Below, one piece after another: positions 1 to 11,717 of a stretch of DNA of 64,000 nucleotides. The notes below the pieces were generated by a model. It worked only from the letters and a program-made list of their open reading frames with translations, searched no databases and had not been told where the DNA came from. Position 1 is the stretch's first letter, and every line of letters starts with the position of its first letter. The position numbers were made by a program, and so were the translations under genes. The DNA is taken from positions 186,001 to 250,000 of the forward strand of contig NW_026251755.1 of assembly GCF_025024155.1 (NCBI RefSeq), written 5' to 3'. The DNA is from Gamsiella multidivaricata (Eukaryota > Mortierellomycota > Mortierellomycetes > Mortierellales > Mortierellaceae).

Positions 1-824
1 GGATATTTCGGCTGGCTCAGTCGTCAGAGATCTCTCAGCTGGTCAACAAGAATCAGGATGAAGTTAAGGCGATGATGGTGTGTCAAACCAAGGTTCGACA
101 GAAGCGATTGCCCATGGAGGTCGTGGATGCAGAGTATCAATGGTGAGCAACTGCAACTACTGACGCTGTTATGCTTGTCTTTGGATTGTCCTTTTGAAAT
201 CGCCGTTCGATTCTAACCTGTTTATTGTTTATATCATTTTTGATGAACAGGGATCGACGCAAGCTGACGTTCTACTTTATTGCAGAGAGACGAATCGACT
301 TTCGTGAGCTGGTACGGGACCTGTTCAAAATCTACAAGACAAGGATCTGGATGTTCGCTGTGAATCCAAGCATGGTGCAATCCAGTACTATGGGGCTCCC
401 CTCGCAAACTAGCTCGCCTCCGCCCATGTCTCCGGGACCTGTTCACCAACAACAGCACCAGCAACTTCATCAACATTCCCAAGGACCACCAGCTGTCAAT
501 TCACCTACTTCGCCACGTCTTCCTCATATTGACCGTCAACCATCGCCGATGAACCCAATGAACAGCTACCACTTTTCACAGCTCTCGCAACAATACCAGC
601 CGCAGCATGCTCAGTACAGCCAATACCCGCAGTATCCGCAGGTGCCCCTACACTTTCAACAGCAACACCAGCAGCACCAGCAGCACCAGCAGCAGCTCGT
701 AGCCGCACATCATCGGGCCCCTCAATCGTTCTATGGGCTGCAGTCATCATCACTGCCTCCACTGTCCTCTCCATCACACCCACATCAATCCCATTCCTAT
801 CCTTACCCATCTCTTAACCCATGA
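1..824 (+). CDS. PSP1 C-terminal domain protein (3' part of gene)
   Basis: The window opens inside a coding exon (frame starting at base 3) that ends at 142 in the codon for W. A GT-AG intron spans 143-250, and the last exon runs 251-824. Across the junction the protein reads [17 protein letters not shown], followed by [21 protein letters not shown]. This is the signature of the PSP1 C-terminal domain, found in yeast Psp1 and bacterial YaaT-like proteins. The remaining 150 residues are low complexity, rich in Q, H, P and S, with HQQHQQ-type runs. PSP1 family proteins are linked to suppression of DNA-polymerase and splicing defects, but the molecular activity is poorly defined, so none is claimed here. 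The N-terminus lies outside the window. Confidence 0.85.
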
Positions 825-1536
825 GCAACACATCCTTACCTCTGTCTTTGGGCGGATTCAAGAGATGAAAAAGGAAGGATACCAAGGATTTAGAATGAGC
901 AGCAAAGCGGGGCTGCGAGAGATATAGAATACTTTTAGACCTTACAGAAGTAGTGTACACACATATGTACTTTTTTTTTCCCCCCTCCTATCAACTTTGT
1001 ACATACAATAATGATTTCTTATGAGAAACTCGAGTTTGCATTGAAAAACGATCCTTAACTGAAACGGTGACAGCTTTGCTGAGAAACTCAACCAACTACC
1101 AATTAATAAGTGGAGGATTTTTTTTTTTTTTTTTTTTTTTTTGCTTGTTGTGGTCCATGCACACCCAGAAGAAAAAAAAAATGATGGCAAAAGCACATTA
1201 ACAGCTCTGGTACTACATCGTGTGGTATGCTTAACTTGAGCAGGATGATCACCTCCATTTCGACATGATTGAAATCCTCAGCTGGCCAATAGCACATGCA
1301 ATTCCCAAAAAAAAATTGGTGGCAAAAAAAACGTTTTGCCCAGCAAACAAAGAAACATGTACAAGAAGAACGTCAACATGACCCAAAAGAAATCTTTACA
1401 CATGACGAAATTGGTGGCGTTACGTACAGAACCAGTTCGTTCATATATACACGTCGCTTCTTTTGGGTCGCGGGCACAGCATTGCTCTTCTTCGCATCAT
1501 CGGAAAAAGAAAAAAAAAAAAAGACAGAACACAATC
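825..1536. other. intergenic, no gene seen
   Basis: This interval probably holds the 3' UTR of the PSP1 gene and the promoter of the next small gene. It contains homopolymer runs (T at about 970-980, a 24-base T run at 1119-1142, several A runs) and short open frames without protein-like composition. Confidence 0.5.
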
Positions 1537-1989
1537 ATGCCATCAATGTGGGAACAGTACAAGGTAAGACGACAATCGAATTTGGGTCGGGGACTTCGCG
1601 AGATTCATGAATTAAGCCCGAAGTTGAGGACAGGACTGATCAGTTAGTCCCCCCCCCCAAGAAGAGCTCGACTGACAAGCACCTCTGTTTCGATGTTGTG
1701 TCCCCATGTTATCTAGGCGCTACCATCGCGCACGCGCACCTATATTGGTTTAGGTAAGCATCCCATGGGAGGGGGGGTTTTTTTTTTTTGAGAGAACTGG
1801 ATGCCCTTATTTCCATTTCTTTTTTTCGTTTGACTAGGCGGAATGGCGTTTGCAATGGCAGGATTGTATATCACCGACGCGCTGGAGGAGAAGTTGGACC
1901 CGAATAGGCGTACGAAGGAGTCGACACCACCGGCCGCGAACGCATTGGCCGAACCAGCGAGTAGCTCTCATAAGTCCTCTCGATCATAA
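1537..1989 (+). CDS. small single-TM protein (71 aa), three exons
   Basis: I assembled exons 1537-1563, 1717-1753 and 1838-1989. Both introns have canonical ends (gtaaga...ctag, gtaagc...ctag) and the phases agree. The product starts MPSMWEQYKALPSRTRTYIG, has one hydrophobic segment at about residues 18-34 (GLGGMAFAMAGLYIT), then DALEEKLDPNRR and a polar tail rich in A, S and P. The basic segment before the TM and the charged segment after it resemble small inner-membrane proteins of fungal mitochondria. I do not recognise a named family. The first two exons are only 27 and 37 nt, so ORF-based calling misses the gene. The splice logic is good; the function is open. Confidence 0.6.
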
Positions 1990-2457
1990 GCGCAAAAAAG
2001 ATGCTGTATGGCATGGCATGGTTATACAAAAAAACGCGACTGCAGATCGACTCTATCTTGAATTCAACCCTCGATCTTTTGATCTCTCTCTCTCTTTCTT
2101 TCTCTCTCTTCCTATTTGTTTCTTGCCAACGAGATGAATGGTAATAAAATTCAAACGACACCATTTAAGCACCAAAATCTTTTTTTTTTTGTTTCCGCAG
2201 ACGAGATGAAAGATCAGATGCTGGGAACACGAGAAAGTGGCGTCATCTGCTGATTGGTTACACCAGTCGATTCCTCTATAGTTCGACCCGGTAATGGGCT
2301 GTCAAGGGCCGTTGTTTGTTCGTTGTTTTGCTGTTTGTTGTTTGCTGTTTGTTGTTTTGCTACTTTTGTCGCGGATGGGATTGCCCATGGTTACCTCAAA
2401 GAGAAGGAAGGACCATTCGAAGCTTTTTATTCGTGTTTGAAAATGCTGACACTTGGA
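1990..2457. other. intergenic between convergent genes
   Basis: This holds the 3' regions of the small TM protein gene (plus) and the glutaredoxin-like gene (minus). There is a CT-rich stretch at about 2083-2112 and a GTTTGTTGTTT-rich stretch near 2325-2360. No coding signal is seen. Confidence 0.5.
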
Positions 2458-2881
2458 CTACTTAGTGGCCGTGTTCTCCTGCTCTTTGTGTAGAATATCA
2501 ATCAGCTTGGGCTCATCAATACGGTGCATCATAGCAACACGGCCATTGAGCTCGACCACGGGCACATCAAACATGTACTTTTGGGCGGCTTCCTGTCCTG
2601 GTGCGTAGATGTCGATTTGATCGAGATGGAAAGGGATCTGGAAAGGCGGCCCAAACAAAAATGTCAGTGCCGTAACAGCAGCATGGCAAGGGTTAGAGCA
2701 CTAGAAGAGGGGCTTCAATGCTGCTTGCTGTGCCGATCTAAAAGAGTGCGGCAGAGAGCATAACAGATAAGGAAAAAGAGTCGTTTACCTTGGCCTGGAC
2801 TCGTGTGAGCGCCTCCTTGGCGGTGGTGCAGAGACCACAGTTGGCCTTGGTGAAGAGGGTCAGACGCAGCAGAGCAGACAT
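2458..2881 (-). CDS. glutaredoxin-like protein (DUF836/YDR286C type), 90 aa
   Basis: Two exons on the minus strand, 2789-2881 and 2458-2637, are joined by a GT-AG intron (gtaaac...ccag) in phase 0. The protein begins MSALLRLTLFTKANCGLCTT. The CxxC motif CGLC (residues 15-18) follows the first beta strand, and the second exon carries the thioredoxin-fold cis-proline segment DVPVVELNG. Length and layout match the short glutaredoxin-like family that includes yeast YDR286C. A thiol-disulfide role is likely by family, but the substrate is unknown. The start codon lies 359 bp from the divergent SulP start, so the two probably share a promoter region. Confidence 0.8.
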
Positions 2882-3240
2882 CGGGATGGGGAGTCGGTGC
2901 GGATCGAAACTAAATCAGATCTGAATTGGGATCTGTCCTCATCAATCAGTCTAAGGAGTTGGCGGGCAAGAGTCGACGTCCAAGGAAACCGACGGGGGAA
3001 AGGTGGGGGGTGTTGCTGTGTTGTGTTTCTTTTCCCCGCAGTTTGGGACCTTGCTTCTTCTCACCTCTTCTTCTTTGTCTTCTTCTTGCTCCCTCACACT
3101 CTTCCGCCTTCCTTCCTTCCTGTGCTCCTTTTGTATATACTTTTTTTTGTTTTCTCCTGCAGCAATTGCATACAAACGTCGACATCATCCTAGCTTATCG
3201 TATACCCGCACGCAACCTTGCTCTACGCATTCCTCAAAGC
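2882..3240. promoter_or_regulatory. bidirectional promoter region (glutaredoxin-like / SulP)
   Basis: This is the interval between two divergent start codons. The SulP side is strongly pyrimidine-rich (about 3035-3165, many TTC/CTT runs), as is common upstream of fungal start sites. The plus frame is open from 2926, but that stretch is hydrophobic pyrimidine-derived sequence, so I take 3241 as the start. A 5' UTR intron ending in ctgcag near 3160 is possible. Confidence 0.4.
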
Positions 3241-5992
3241 ATGCCTCCAGGCACCCCTCCAGCACCTGCACCTGCCTCGCCTCCTCGTCCAGCGGGTTCA
3301 AACACCAATCTTCCTACCAGTCTCTCTGCCGACCAATCCATCCATCCCCTTCAAGAGATCCTGAACAGCCCCAGCTCAGCTCTCCCCTTCGCCGCCTCAA
3401 ACGCCCAAGACAATGGTGCAGTCAACAGCAGTGCCAGCAGCATCCACGGCGGCAGCTCAGCAAGCATAAGCAGCGAGAGCGGAGAGAGCGTGAGCAGTCT
3501 AGGCGGACTGAACCATGTCAATGACGGTGTCAGCGGTTCAACCGTTCAGCGGAAGATGTCCAGAGTGTACAGCAACGAAGACTTCATCCGCAACCAAGTT
3601 CGACGCCTCTCTGTACAGCAAGGGAACCCCATTACCATCGTCGATGGTCTGGGTCAGCAGCAGCAGCAACAACAGCAGCAGCAACCGGTCCCATTAGACA
3701 GCTCGACCGTCCAACTCGCCAGCGATACCCCTTTGGTGGTTGAGAAGGAGTCCTGCTGGAAGACATGGCTACGACGAAAGGTGCCTGCGTTTGGTTGGCT
3801 TATCTCTCCTGGATACAAGTTGACAGACCTACCGGACGACCTTATTGCAGGCATAAGTAAGTTTAAAGTCTGCTGAACAAACGCTCGAGCCCTATTCTTA
3901 AAAAAATTCTTAGAATGCAAGAACTTACGCGCTGATGCCATCCGTATGTGTTCTCGAATCATTTCCATTAGCCATATCGACGGTTGTTATTCCCCAAAGT
4001 ATGGCGTATGCCATGCTTGCGCCATTACCGCCCGTCTACGGCCTCTATACTTCTGTCGTGCCTATCCTCATCTACTGCATCTTTGGCACCAGTCGGCACA
4101 TGCACACAGGAACATTTGCAATCACAACCCTGCTCCTGGGCCAGGCTGTCCGGGGCCTCATGGCCAAGGATACTTCCTCAAAAGCACATGGACTCATGGG
4201 CGACTTTGGCCTCACCAACACCCTACTCTACAACGTGCAACCTGTACCTCAATTGCCTTCCGAGGACCCTGAGTACGAGCGCGAGTTCATCGGCATGATC
4301 CTGATGCTTTCGTTTGTGGTGGGGTTTGTCCAGGTCATCATGTCGTTTCTTCGCATCGGAGGGTGGGCATCGAAACACTTGCTACCCGATGCTCTGGTCG
4401 GCGGGTTCAATACGGCGGCCGTCTTTCACATCGGAACGTCGCAATTAAAACACTTTTTGGGCATCAAAAAGATGCCGTCTTCCCAGGGAGCCTTTGCCCT
4501 CCTGAAGTCGTGGATGTGGATTGCCACGCATTTTCTCGCAGAAACCAATTGGCACACAGTATTGCTGGGAACTGTCGCGATCGTCTTCATGGTCGCCATG
4601 CGGAAAGTGGAACGAAAACGGAAGACTGCGTACGAGCTCCAGCTGCGGAAGAAGGAGATGCTTATGGTGCAGGAGAGGCAAGCCGTATCGGCGGCGATTG
4701 CAAGAGCTCATGAGGAGCAACGGGATCTTCAAAGGCGCCGGGAAGAGCAACAAGGATTTCAAAAGAGCAAAAATACTTCAGCAAAAGCTGGTACGATCAC
4801 GGTCGACAATGGAGACAGGGACTCTGGATCATCGGTGACCACTGCATCAACTGTTATCGATCCTGAACAAGGTCTGTCGCCGCCACTGCTGAGCACTACC
4901 CCTATGGCACTGGCTGTCGAGGAGCGCCAGATCTATATCCCGGTTCCCGACATCTTGATGGCTGTTATCCTGCTAACGGTAGTGAACGTCGTGTTTTCTC
5001 TGGATACTCCGAGGTCCAAGGGCGGCTGGGGCATCGATGTGATCGGACCAATTCCTAAGGGCCTGCCCGAGATTACCTTCCCGGCTAACAGGATCACGTC
5101 TGGGCCGCAAGAGTGGATGACTCTGAATTTTCTCAAGACGGTCGTGGTGCCAATGCTCCAACCGGCGTTGCTGATCGCGGTCATTGTCTACGTCATGTCG
5201 TTCTCAATCGCCAAGCAGTTCGGAAAGCGATATGGCTACAAGGTCGATGCGAACCAGGAGATGCTGGCGTTGGGGCTGGCGTCGATGGGTGGACCCATCT
5301 TCAGTGGATATGCGTGCACCGGCAGCTTGACCCGAACTGCGATCCTGTCCCAATCAGGTGGCAGAACACCCCTGGCGAGTATGGTTGGAGTCGCAACAGT
5401 AACCTTGACACTGATCTGTCTGACGTGGTGCTTCGAACGTGTTCCGAACGCGGTGTTGGCAGCGATCGTCCTGGTGGCGCTACAGTCTCTGGTGATGCAG
5501 ATTACGGAGCCGCTCAAGCTGTGGAGGCTTGGCCAGCAAAAGGCAGCGGTGATCTGGACGGTTACGTTTGTGTGCGTATTGATCGTCAGCGTGGAACTGG
5601 GGATCGCAATCGGCATCGCAACTGTTTTGTTGGCAACAGCTTACAGTTGGGTAGTGGATCGTCACCGCGGAGACGATGAGCCGTTGATGGGACAGCGGCG
5701 CCATCGCCGGCCTTCACGAAGGTTGAGTCGGGGCGCTGTATCTTCACGGGAGGGCCATGTGGGTGACGCGACAGATTCACTGCTGAACAACAGTGCTGTT
5801 GGACAGAGAAGACGCAGCCATGGAGGCGGTGTTCGACTGTCAGAGGCGACATCGCCGGTCTCTCGAGGCGCGGACTGGAAGAGGCGAATGATGCGGACGA
5901 AATGGGGACAGAAGATAGGGTCATTCTTTGGTATGGAGCGACCCATCTTTTCGGATGCACTGCAGACGAATACGGACGAGGATGAATACTGA
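3241..5992 (+). CDS. SulP family sulfate/anion transporter lacking a STAS domain
   Basis: Two exons, 3241-3856 and 3972-5992, are joined by gtaagt...ttag. The junction restores DLIAGIT-ISTVVIPQSMAYA, the SulP signature. The product is 878 aa. Residues 1-195 are polar and low complexity with a Q run near 138-148. The transmembrane core follows (PPVYGLYTS, GGFNTAAVFHIG, TGSLTRTAI are typical SulP segments). A charged insert of about 110 residues (roughly 415-525, rich in K, R, E and Q) splits the membrane region and looks helical or coiled. After the last TM (VELGIAIGIATVLL) the tail is about 110 residues of basic and serine-rich sequence ending TDEDEY. No STAS domain can be seen, although fungal sulfate permeases normally carry one. 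Sulfate is the likeliest substrate by family, but other anions are possible. Confidence 0.88.
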
Positions 5993-6385
5993 ACGGAGGA
6001 ATGCCGTCTTGTGCCGTCTTGTGCCGTATTGTATATACAATAATAAACATTGATATTTATTCAAGTACATATCTTCCCACTGCTGCTATTGCTACCACTG
6101 CTACCATCGACAGTGCATCGATGGTCCATTTGCAGATATGAGTCCTGTTTCTGCTGTCTGCAATAGTCTTTTTGACGCGAATTTGGGCGGGACAAGATGA
6201 CTGGTCGATCGATCCGGCGCAGTGGTACCAGTGACTTCTGAAAGAGACCTATCACAAAAAGGAACGCTGAGTTTCTCCTTGCTGCATCCACTTGTTTCCC
6301 GTTCCTCCCTCCCCTCCCCACACTTGCCTCTTCCTTGCTCCCATCATTCGTTTTACCCACCCATTCCTCCATTTTTTTTGTCATA
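5993..6385. other. intergenic
   Basis: This is the 3' end of the SulP gene (AATAAA-like signal at 6041, repeated TTGTGCCGT units at about 6009-6032) and the promoter of the Pex4-like gene. The minus frame is open for 123 codons here but has no protein-like features. Confidence 0.5.
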
Positions 6386-7709
6386 ATGTCATCTGCAGTC
6401 CACCGCCGGATGCTTAAAGAATACCTCGCCATCCAGAAGAACTCTGCGACACGACCACATCTCGAGCTACTGGAACCACTTCAAGAGGACAACCTGCTCC
6501 ATTGGCAAGCCATTCTTTTGGGAACAACTGATTCCGCCTATGAAGGAGGTCGGTTCAAACTCGACATCGTCATCCCTACGAGCTACCCGATCCAACCACC
6601 GACGATACGTTTTCTAACGAGGATTTGCCATCCGAATGTACACTTTAAGGTAAAAAAAAAGAACCTGAAGGACCTCGCAAGGAAAGGGGGGGGGATAATA
6701 GGTAACTGCGCAAACCGAGAGTTTCCTGTAATGACTCATTAGTCGCGTAGCGGGAGGAGCCATGAATGCAGAGGGATTATCGCTGCTTGGCGCTGTGACA
6801 ATTGCTATGGGGAGCATGCCAAGCTGAGGGATCGAGTTTTCATTTTTGAGTTGCCCTTCTTTTTTTTTGTTGGGGGCAAGGGAGGTGGGGGGGGGAGAAG
6901 ATTGGCACAGACAATGCTTTGTGCTCGCTTTACACTGATATCTCGATCCGTGCAGAAAGGGGAAGTGTGGAGAAGGGAGAGGGCTGTCAATGGAATGCAA
7001 CCCACGAGTCTTCTCCTACCTATCTGTCTATCTCTCTATCACCCCTGATTATATCTTAACAACACCCACTTTTTGGCACTGCTTCTGATTTGATGAAACA
7101 TGGACATGCCTCCTAAGGAACCACTTCAATTCCTTCCCGCTACTCCCATATATTACCTGCTGAGTGGCACCATGTTGGGACGGAGACGACCGAGCCTCAA
7201 GGGAATGGAGAGGCATGATGATCCCAGTCTGGGTACTGCCCATTTAATGATTCATGGGTCTATACGATTCTTTTATTCCTGTGTGCGGGAACCTTCGGGA
7301 AGGAGAGGGGGGGGGAGTGATGAATTTTATCCCATCCTAACCACACTTCTGTTCTGCTGTGGTTACTTTCTTATAGACTGGCGAAATTTGTCTGGATATC
7401 CTCAAGTCAGAATGGACGCCATCATGGACACTCGAATCCATCTGTGTCGCCATCAGCTCGCTCCTCACAAACCCAGAACCAAGTAGTCCTCTCAACTGCG
7501 ATGCAGGTGTGTGTTATCGAGTCAGAATATCATTAATGGAAAACAAACTCGCGAACGATATTCCTTGGACTAACTTGGCATGCTGGTTTTCTTTGTTTTT
7601 TTTTTGTTGAATGGTAGCAAATTTGTTGCGATGCGGTGATATGGCTGGATATAACTCACTTGTTAGAATGTACACAGAACTCTATGCCATGGACGAGGAA
7701 GAACAGTAG
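6386..7709 (+). CDS. PEX4: ubiquitin-conjugating enzyme E2, Pex4-like
   Basis: Three exons, 6386-6649, 7377-7506 and 7618-7709, give 161 aa with consistent phases and GT-AG introns. The fold signatures are in order: SYPIQPPTIRFLT, HPNVHF, GEICLDIL with active-site Cys93, then EWTPSWTL and SPLNCDAANLLR. The LNCDA-NLLR-GD end and the YNSLVRMYTELYA tail are typical of Pex4/UBC21, the peroxisomal E2 that monoubiquitinates the import receptor Pex5 on the peroxisome surface together with Pex22. A general UBC is the alternative, but the C-terminal motif favours Pex4. The first intron (6650-7376, 727 nt) is much longer than others in the window. Confidence 0.85.
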
Positions 7710-8198
7710 CAGTGGAAGAGACAATCCCAGGCGGGCAAGACTGACTGACATGCCGGGCAAGCAAGAGAGGCATTCATGGTTCTTGAAAATACGCCGCAGG
7801 AACAGGCGCGATCAAACCAGAACTCTGACAAGGAGAGAGGCGCTTTGAATCATCAAACACCGTGGAATACTTCACCTCGGTCTTTTAAGCCCACTGTTGT
7901 TTGCCATCGCAGAAACAAAAAAGGACGAGATCTTGCAGTAAGGGCATCATATCACTCAACCAAAACCATCACACACTTGTATACTATCTGTCGACGGCTC
8001 TTTTTCCAAAGCGCAGACTTCAACCATTCCACATAGAATCAATGCTATCTTCGCGTTCAATAATAATAATCATCTCGTATTCCTCGAAAACAAACTGTTT
8101 TATCCAATTTTGCATATGTACAAGTCGCACTGGCGATGGTGACAAACCGTGTATAAAGTTATATATAAAAAAATGAGGTGAACGGGAAGGTATACACT
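7710..8198. other. intergenic between convergent genes
   Basis: This carries the 3' regions of the Pex4-like gene and of the minus-strand aminopeptidase. Short frames are open but show no recognisable protein. AATAAT-rich sequence at 8060-8070 may belong to a poly(A) signal. Confidence 0.45.
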
Positions 8199-11100
8199 TT
8201 AGTACTTGTTGGCGGACAACCACTCAGAAAGACCCTGCTGCTCGCGGGCGACCCAGGCAGAGTTGACATCGAGTCCTTCCAGAGCCTGGTCAAGAGCACG
8301 CTGGAAGTCCTTAGTATCCTTGTCAGCAAAGAACTCCTTGACCTCCTTAATAATGGTAACATCCGACGACTGTGAAAGAGGGTACTTGACACAGGCACCC
8401 AGCATCGACATCGACGACTTGTAGCGGTTCGCAAGAGTGTTCCAGTTGGCCTTGACCCAATCCCAAGTAGCACGACGCGAAGCAGGGTTGGCAGAGAGAC
8501 CCGCAAGGACGTAGAAGATATCCTGGGGACGAACGGACTCTGAGATCGCCAGAGCCTGAACCTCGGCAATCAACTCAGGCTGCTGAACGAATCCGAGGGC
8601 GAGGAGAGCAATGACCTGCTGATCCTGCTTGGGCGCATCATGGAAGTATTTGAGGATGTGGCGGAACTCCTCCTCGCCACCCTGAGACAAGACGATCTCA
8701 AACGCCGTCTGGCGGATCGAAGGGTGCAAGATAGAATCGTGTGCGGGGCCAGAGACAAACAGGGCAAAACGACGCTTAGCCTCAGCAACGGTGGCCTCGT
8801 GGCCAGCGCGACCGGCAGAGCGCAAGATAACGTTACGAAGACGGCTCGTCAAGTAGTCCTCGCCCTCAGGGAACTCCCATCCCAGCTTGCTGACCATGCG
8901 ATCAACCAAGTTTCGCTGGAAATGCTTGATCCCCTGGTTGATGCGCTCGTCATCCGCAAAGATCGACGCAATCTCGCCAACACGACCTGCAAGGAGCTCC
9001 CAGACAACGTATGTCTCCTCGTTCTTATAGTACTGAACCAGGTCCAGGAAGTTGCTCGTGGCGGTGTGACCAGACTTTGAGAGCGAGGCGATATCGGCAA
9101 CAAGACCAGCGCGGTCACTCAAGCCAACCAAGTCAGATCCTTCGAGGATTGCCTTTCCGATACGGCTGATGGCGCTGGGTGGATAGTTGGTGCGGAAGAC
9201 ACCACTGTAGTCTTTGTTGAACAGATAGGCGCTTTCGGGAACCTCGAACGACAGGGAGCGGCTCTTGAGAGTCTGGTTGGGGTCGGCGATCGAGGCTGGC
9301 TTGGGGTGAACACCCAAAGGTACCCACCAAATAGTCTCATCCTCTTCGGGCTTAACATCGTTGGTCGACAGGAAGCGGTGCTGTTCCACGGTGACGACGC
9401 CATCGGTTTCCTTGATATCCAAGATAGGGATACCAATGACACGGGTCCAGGTGTTCATGAACTCGCGGACGTCAACCTTGGACTCCTCCGACAGGGCGTT
9501 CCAAAGGTCGTCAGTGGTAGCATTCTCATATTCGTGCTTCTTAAGGTAGCGACGAATTCCAGCCAAGAACACGTCGACAGTCAACCAGTTGCTCAACATG
9601 CGAATGACAGAGGCGCCCTTAGAGTACGAAATGGCATCGAAGATTTGGTGGATCTCATGAGGGTCGTTGACGGGGACCTCAATAGGATGGGAGCTGCGAA
9701 GCGAGTCCAAGCCGATACCACGCTGCATGTCATCAACCACGAAGGTTGACCAAGTGTCCCACTTAGGGAAGAGGTGATCAACAGCCAAGGTTCCGACCCA
9801 GGTGGCGAAGCCTTCGTTCAACCACAAATGATCCCACCACTCCATTGTGACCAAGTTTCCAAACCACTGATGAGCAATCTCGTGAGCAACAGTGACAGCA
9901 ACCTGCTCCTTGAAGCGCAAATCAGAGGTCTTCTCATCAAACAACAACGCAACAGTACGGTAGGTGACAAGACCCCAGTTCTCCATGGCGCCGGCATCAA
10001 AATCGGGAACAGCGAGATGGTCGAGTTTGGGCAGAGGGTAGGCAGTGCCGAAGATCTCAGAGAAGTACTCGAGAACCTTGGGGGTGATCTCGAGGGCGAA
10101 GCGACCCTGCTCTTTCAAGCCAGGAAGAGTGTAAACACGGCAGGTGACTGGCTTCTCAAGTTTGGTCGTCGTGGTCTCAATGTATTCGAACTCTCCGACA
10201 GCCCAAGCGACAAGCTATTGTCCCCAAGATAAAACATTGGGATTAGTAAAGGTCCTGAAAGTAAGCCTCGCCATGCTTTACTTAAGAAACATAAAAAAGC
10301 AACTTACGTAGGTTGACATGATAGGAGTCTTCTCAAAGTTGACGGTCTTTTGCTCGGGCTCGACCTGGGTAACCGAAGAAACGGGCATATTCGAGAGAGC
10401 GACCAGCTCGGTGGGGACGACCAAGGAAATGGAGTAGGTGGCCTTGGCAGAAGGCTCATCCCAGCAGGGGAAAGCGCGACGGGCATCGGTGGCCTCGAAT
10501 TGGGTTACACCCATGTACTTAGTGTTGCCCTCTGTATCCTTGTAGGAGGAGCGGTAGAAACCAGCCATCTTGTCGCTCAAAATACCATCGTAGAGAATAC
10601 GGAGGACAGCAGAGCCCTTGGGGAGCTCATGCTCAAAGTTGAAGGTGGTGGTATCGTGATGCTCATCGTGGGTAGTCGAGACGGGCTCGTGGCTAAGATA
10701 AACCCATGTTGTTTCATGCGAGGCGACGGTAAAGAAAACGAATGAAAATGACCGTGAGTTTCGATAACTCGGGTGATTCCTTTGCCGCAGGACAGCCTTC
10801 CCCCCGCGCGGTATTACTAGACAGATCAGAGAATATTCATGGTACACTTACGTCTTGCCGTCGATCTCGATGCTGGTGGTCTTGAGAGTGAGATCCTTGG
10901 TGTTAACCTTGACCGTCTTGGTAGCCTCGTGGATAGTCACGCTAAGAGTTTAAACAAAAGGTGAATGAAGGTCAGTCAAACTGGTCTTTTCGATTTGTTT
11001 GCTGTACTGTTCTCCCTGAAAATTTTCCGACAACGATTCAATGGTGCGAACCCGATCCTCTTTTTTCCACAATTGCCCACAAACAAATAAACAAAAAAAA

Positions 11101-11717
11101 ATTGTCTCTTATGCATTTGACAAAATCAACTATAAACAACTGTGGGAATGACGCGTCCTCTCCTGGCTCGTTCAATTCGTGTCATCCTTCAGGTCCATGC
11201 TCGCGTCCGGTGTGGTGTTGGAGGAACATTGCGATGCCGAAATATTCCCACGGTGGATTGGATGCCATTTGGGACAAGGAAACAATACAGCGAATGCATA
11301 ACGGGTAGTAAATACGTACTTTATCTCAACATAACCGCCAAAGGTGAACTCCTTGAAGTCGGGGGTGATGGTGAGGGTGTAGTGCGAGGGCGTGACGTTT
11401 GCGGGGAGGACCACGCGGTCGGGGTTGGAAGAGGTCTTGTTGCACATTGGTGGTGATGAAGATGGATCGACTAGAGATTCGGATGCAAACTGGAAGGAGG
11501 ACGGAACGGCAAAGACCTGCTGCTGCTGCTGTTGATGGTGGTGAGCGTCGTAAGTGTAGTTGTAGTTGAAGGCGAGGACGTCAGGGTCGGTACCGTCTGG
11601 GGAAGGGGAAGACGGAGACGAAGAAGAAGAAGGATTGGTGGCGAGCGTGGGGTTGGGGGAGAAGGAGAAGAAGAAGAAGAAGAAGAGAAAGAAGGAGGGC
11701 GCGGTTGAGGAGCGCAT
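8199..11717 (-). CDS. M1 family zinc aminopeptidase (Ape2/puromycin-sensitive type)
   Basis: Four minus-strand exons, 11320-11717, 10852-10941, 10308-10692 and 8199-10214, have canonical introns and matching phases, giving 962 aa. M1 hallmarks are present: the exopeptidase motif GAMEN at about 366-370, and the zinc site HEIAH at 402-406 with the third ligand Glu in NEGF at about 425. The ERAP1-like C-terminal helical domain follows. The first 90 residues precede the normal family start. They comprise a hydrophobic Phe run (residues 9-18) ending PTLA, then S/P-rich and Q-rich sequence. Met91 (MCNK...RVVLPANVTP) matches the usual cytosolic start. The enzyme removes N-terminal residues from peptides. 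Upstream initiation would give a signal-peptide-like N-terminus, and Met91 would give a cytosolic form of 872 aa, the normal length. Confidence 0.92.

Noticed and set aside
2926..3240. In-frame upstream extension of the SulP gene
   Set aside because: The extension is derived from a CT-rich promoter-like tract and has no family match; the Met at 3241 fits better.
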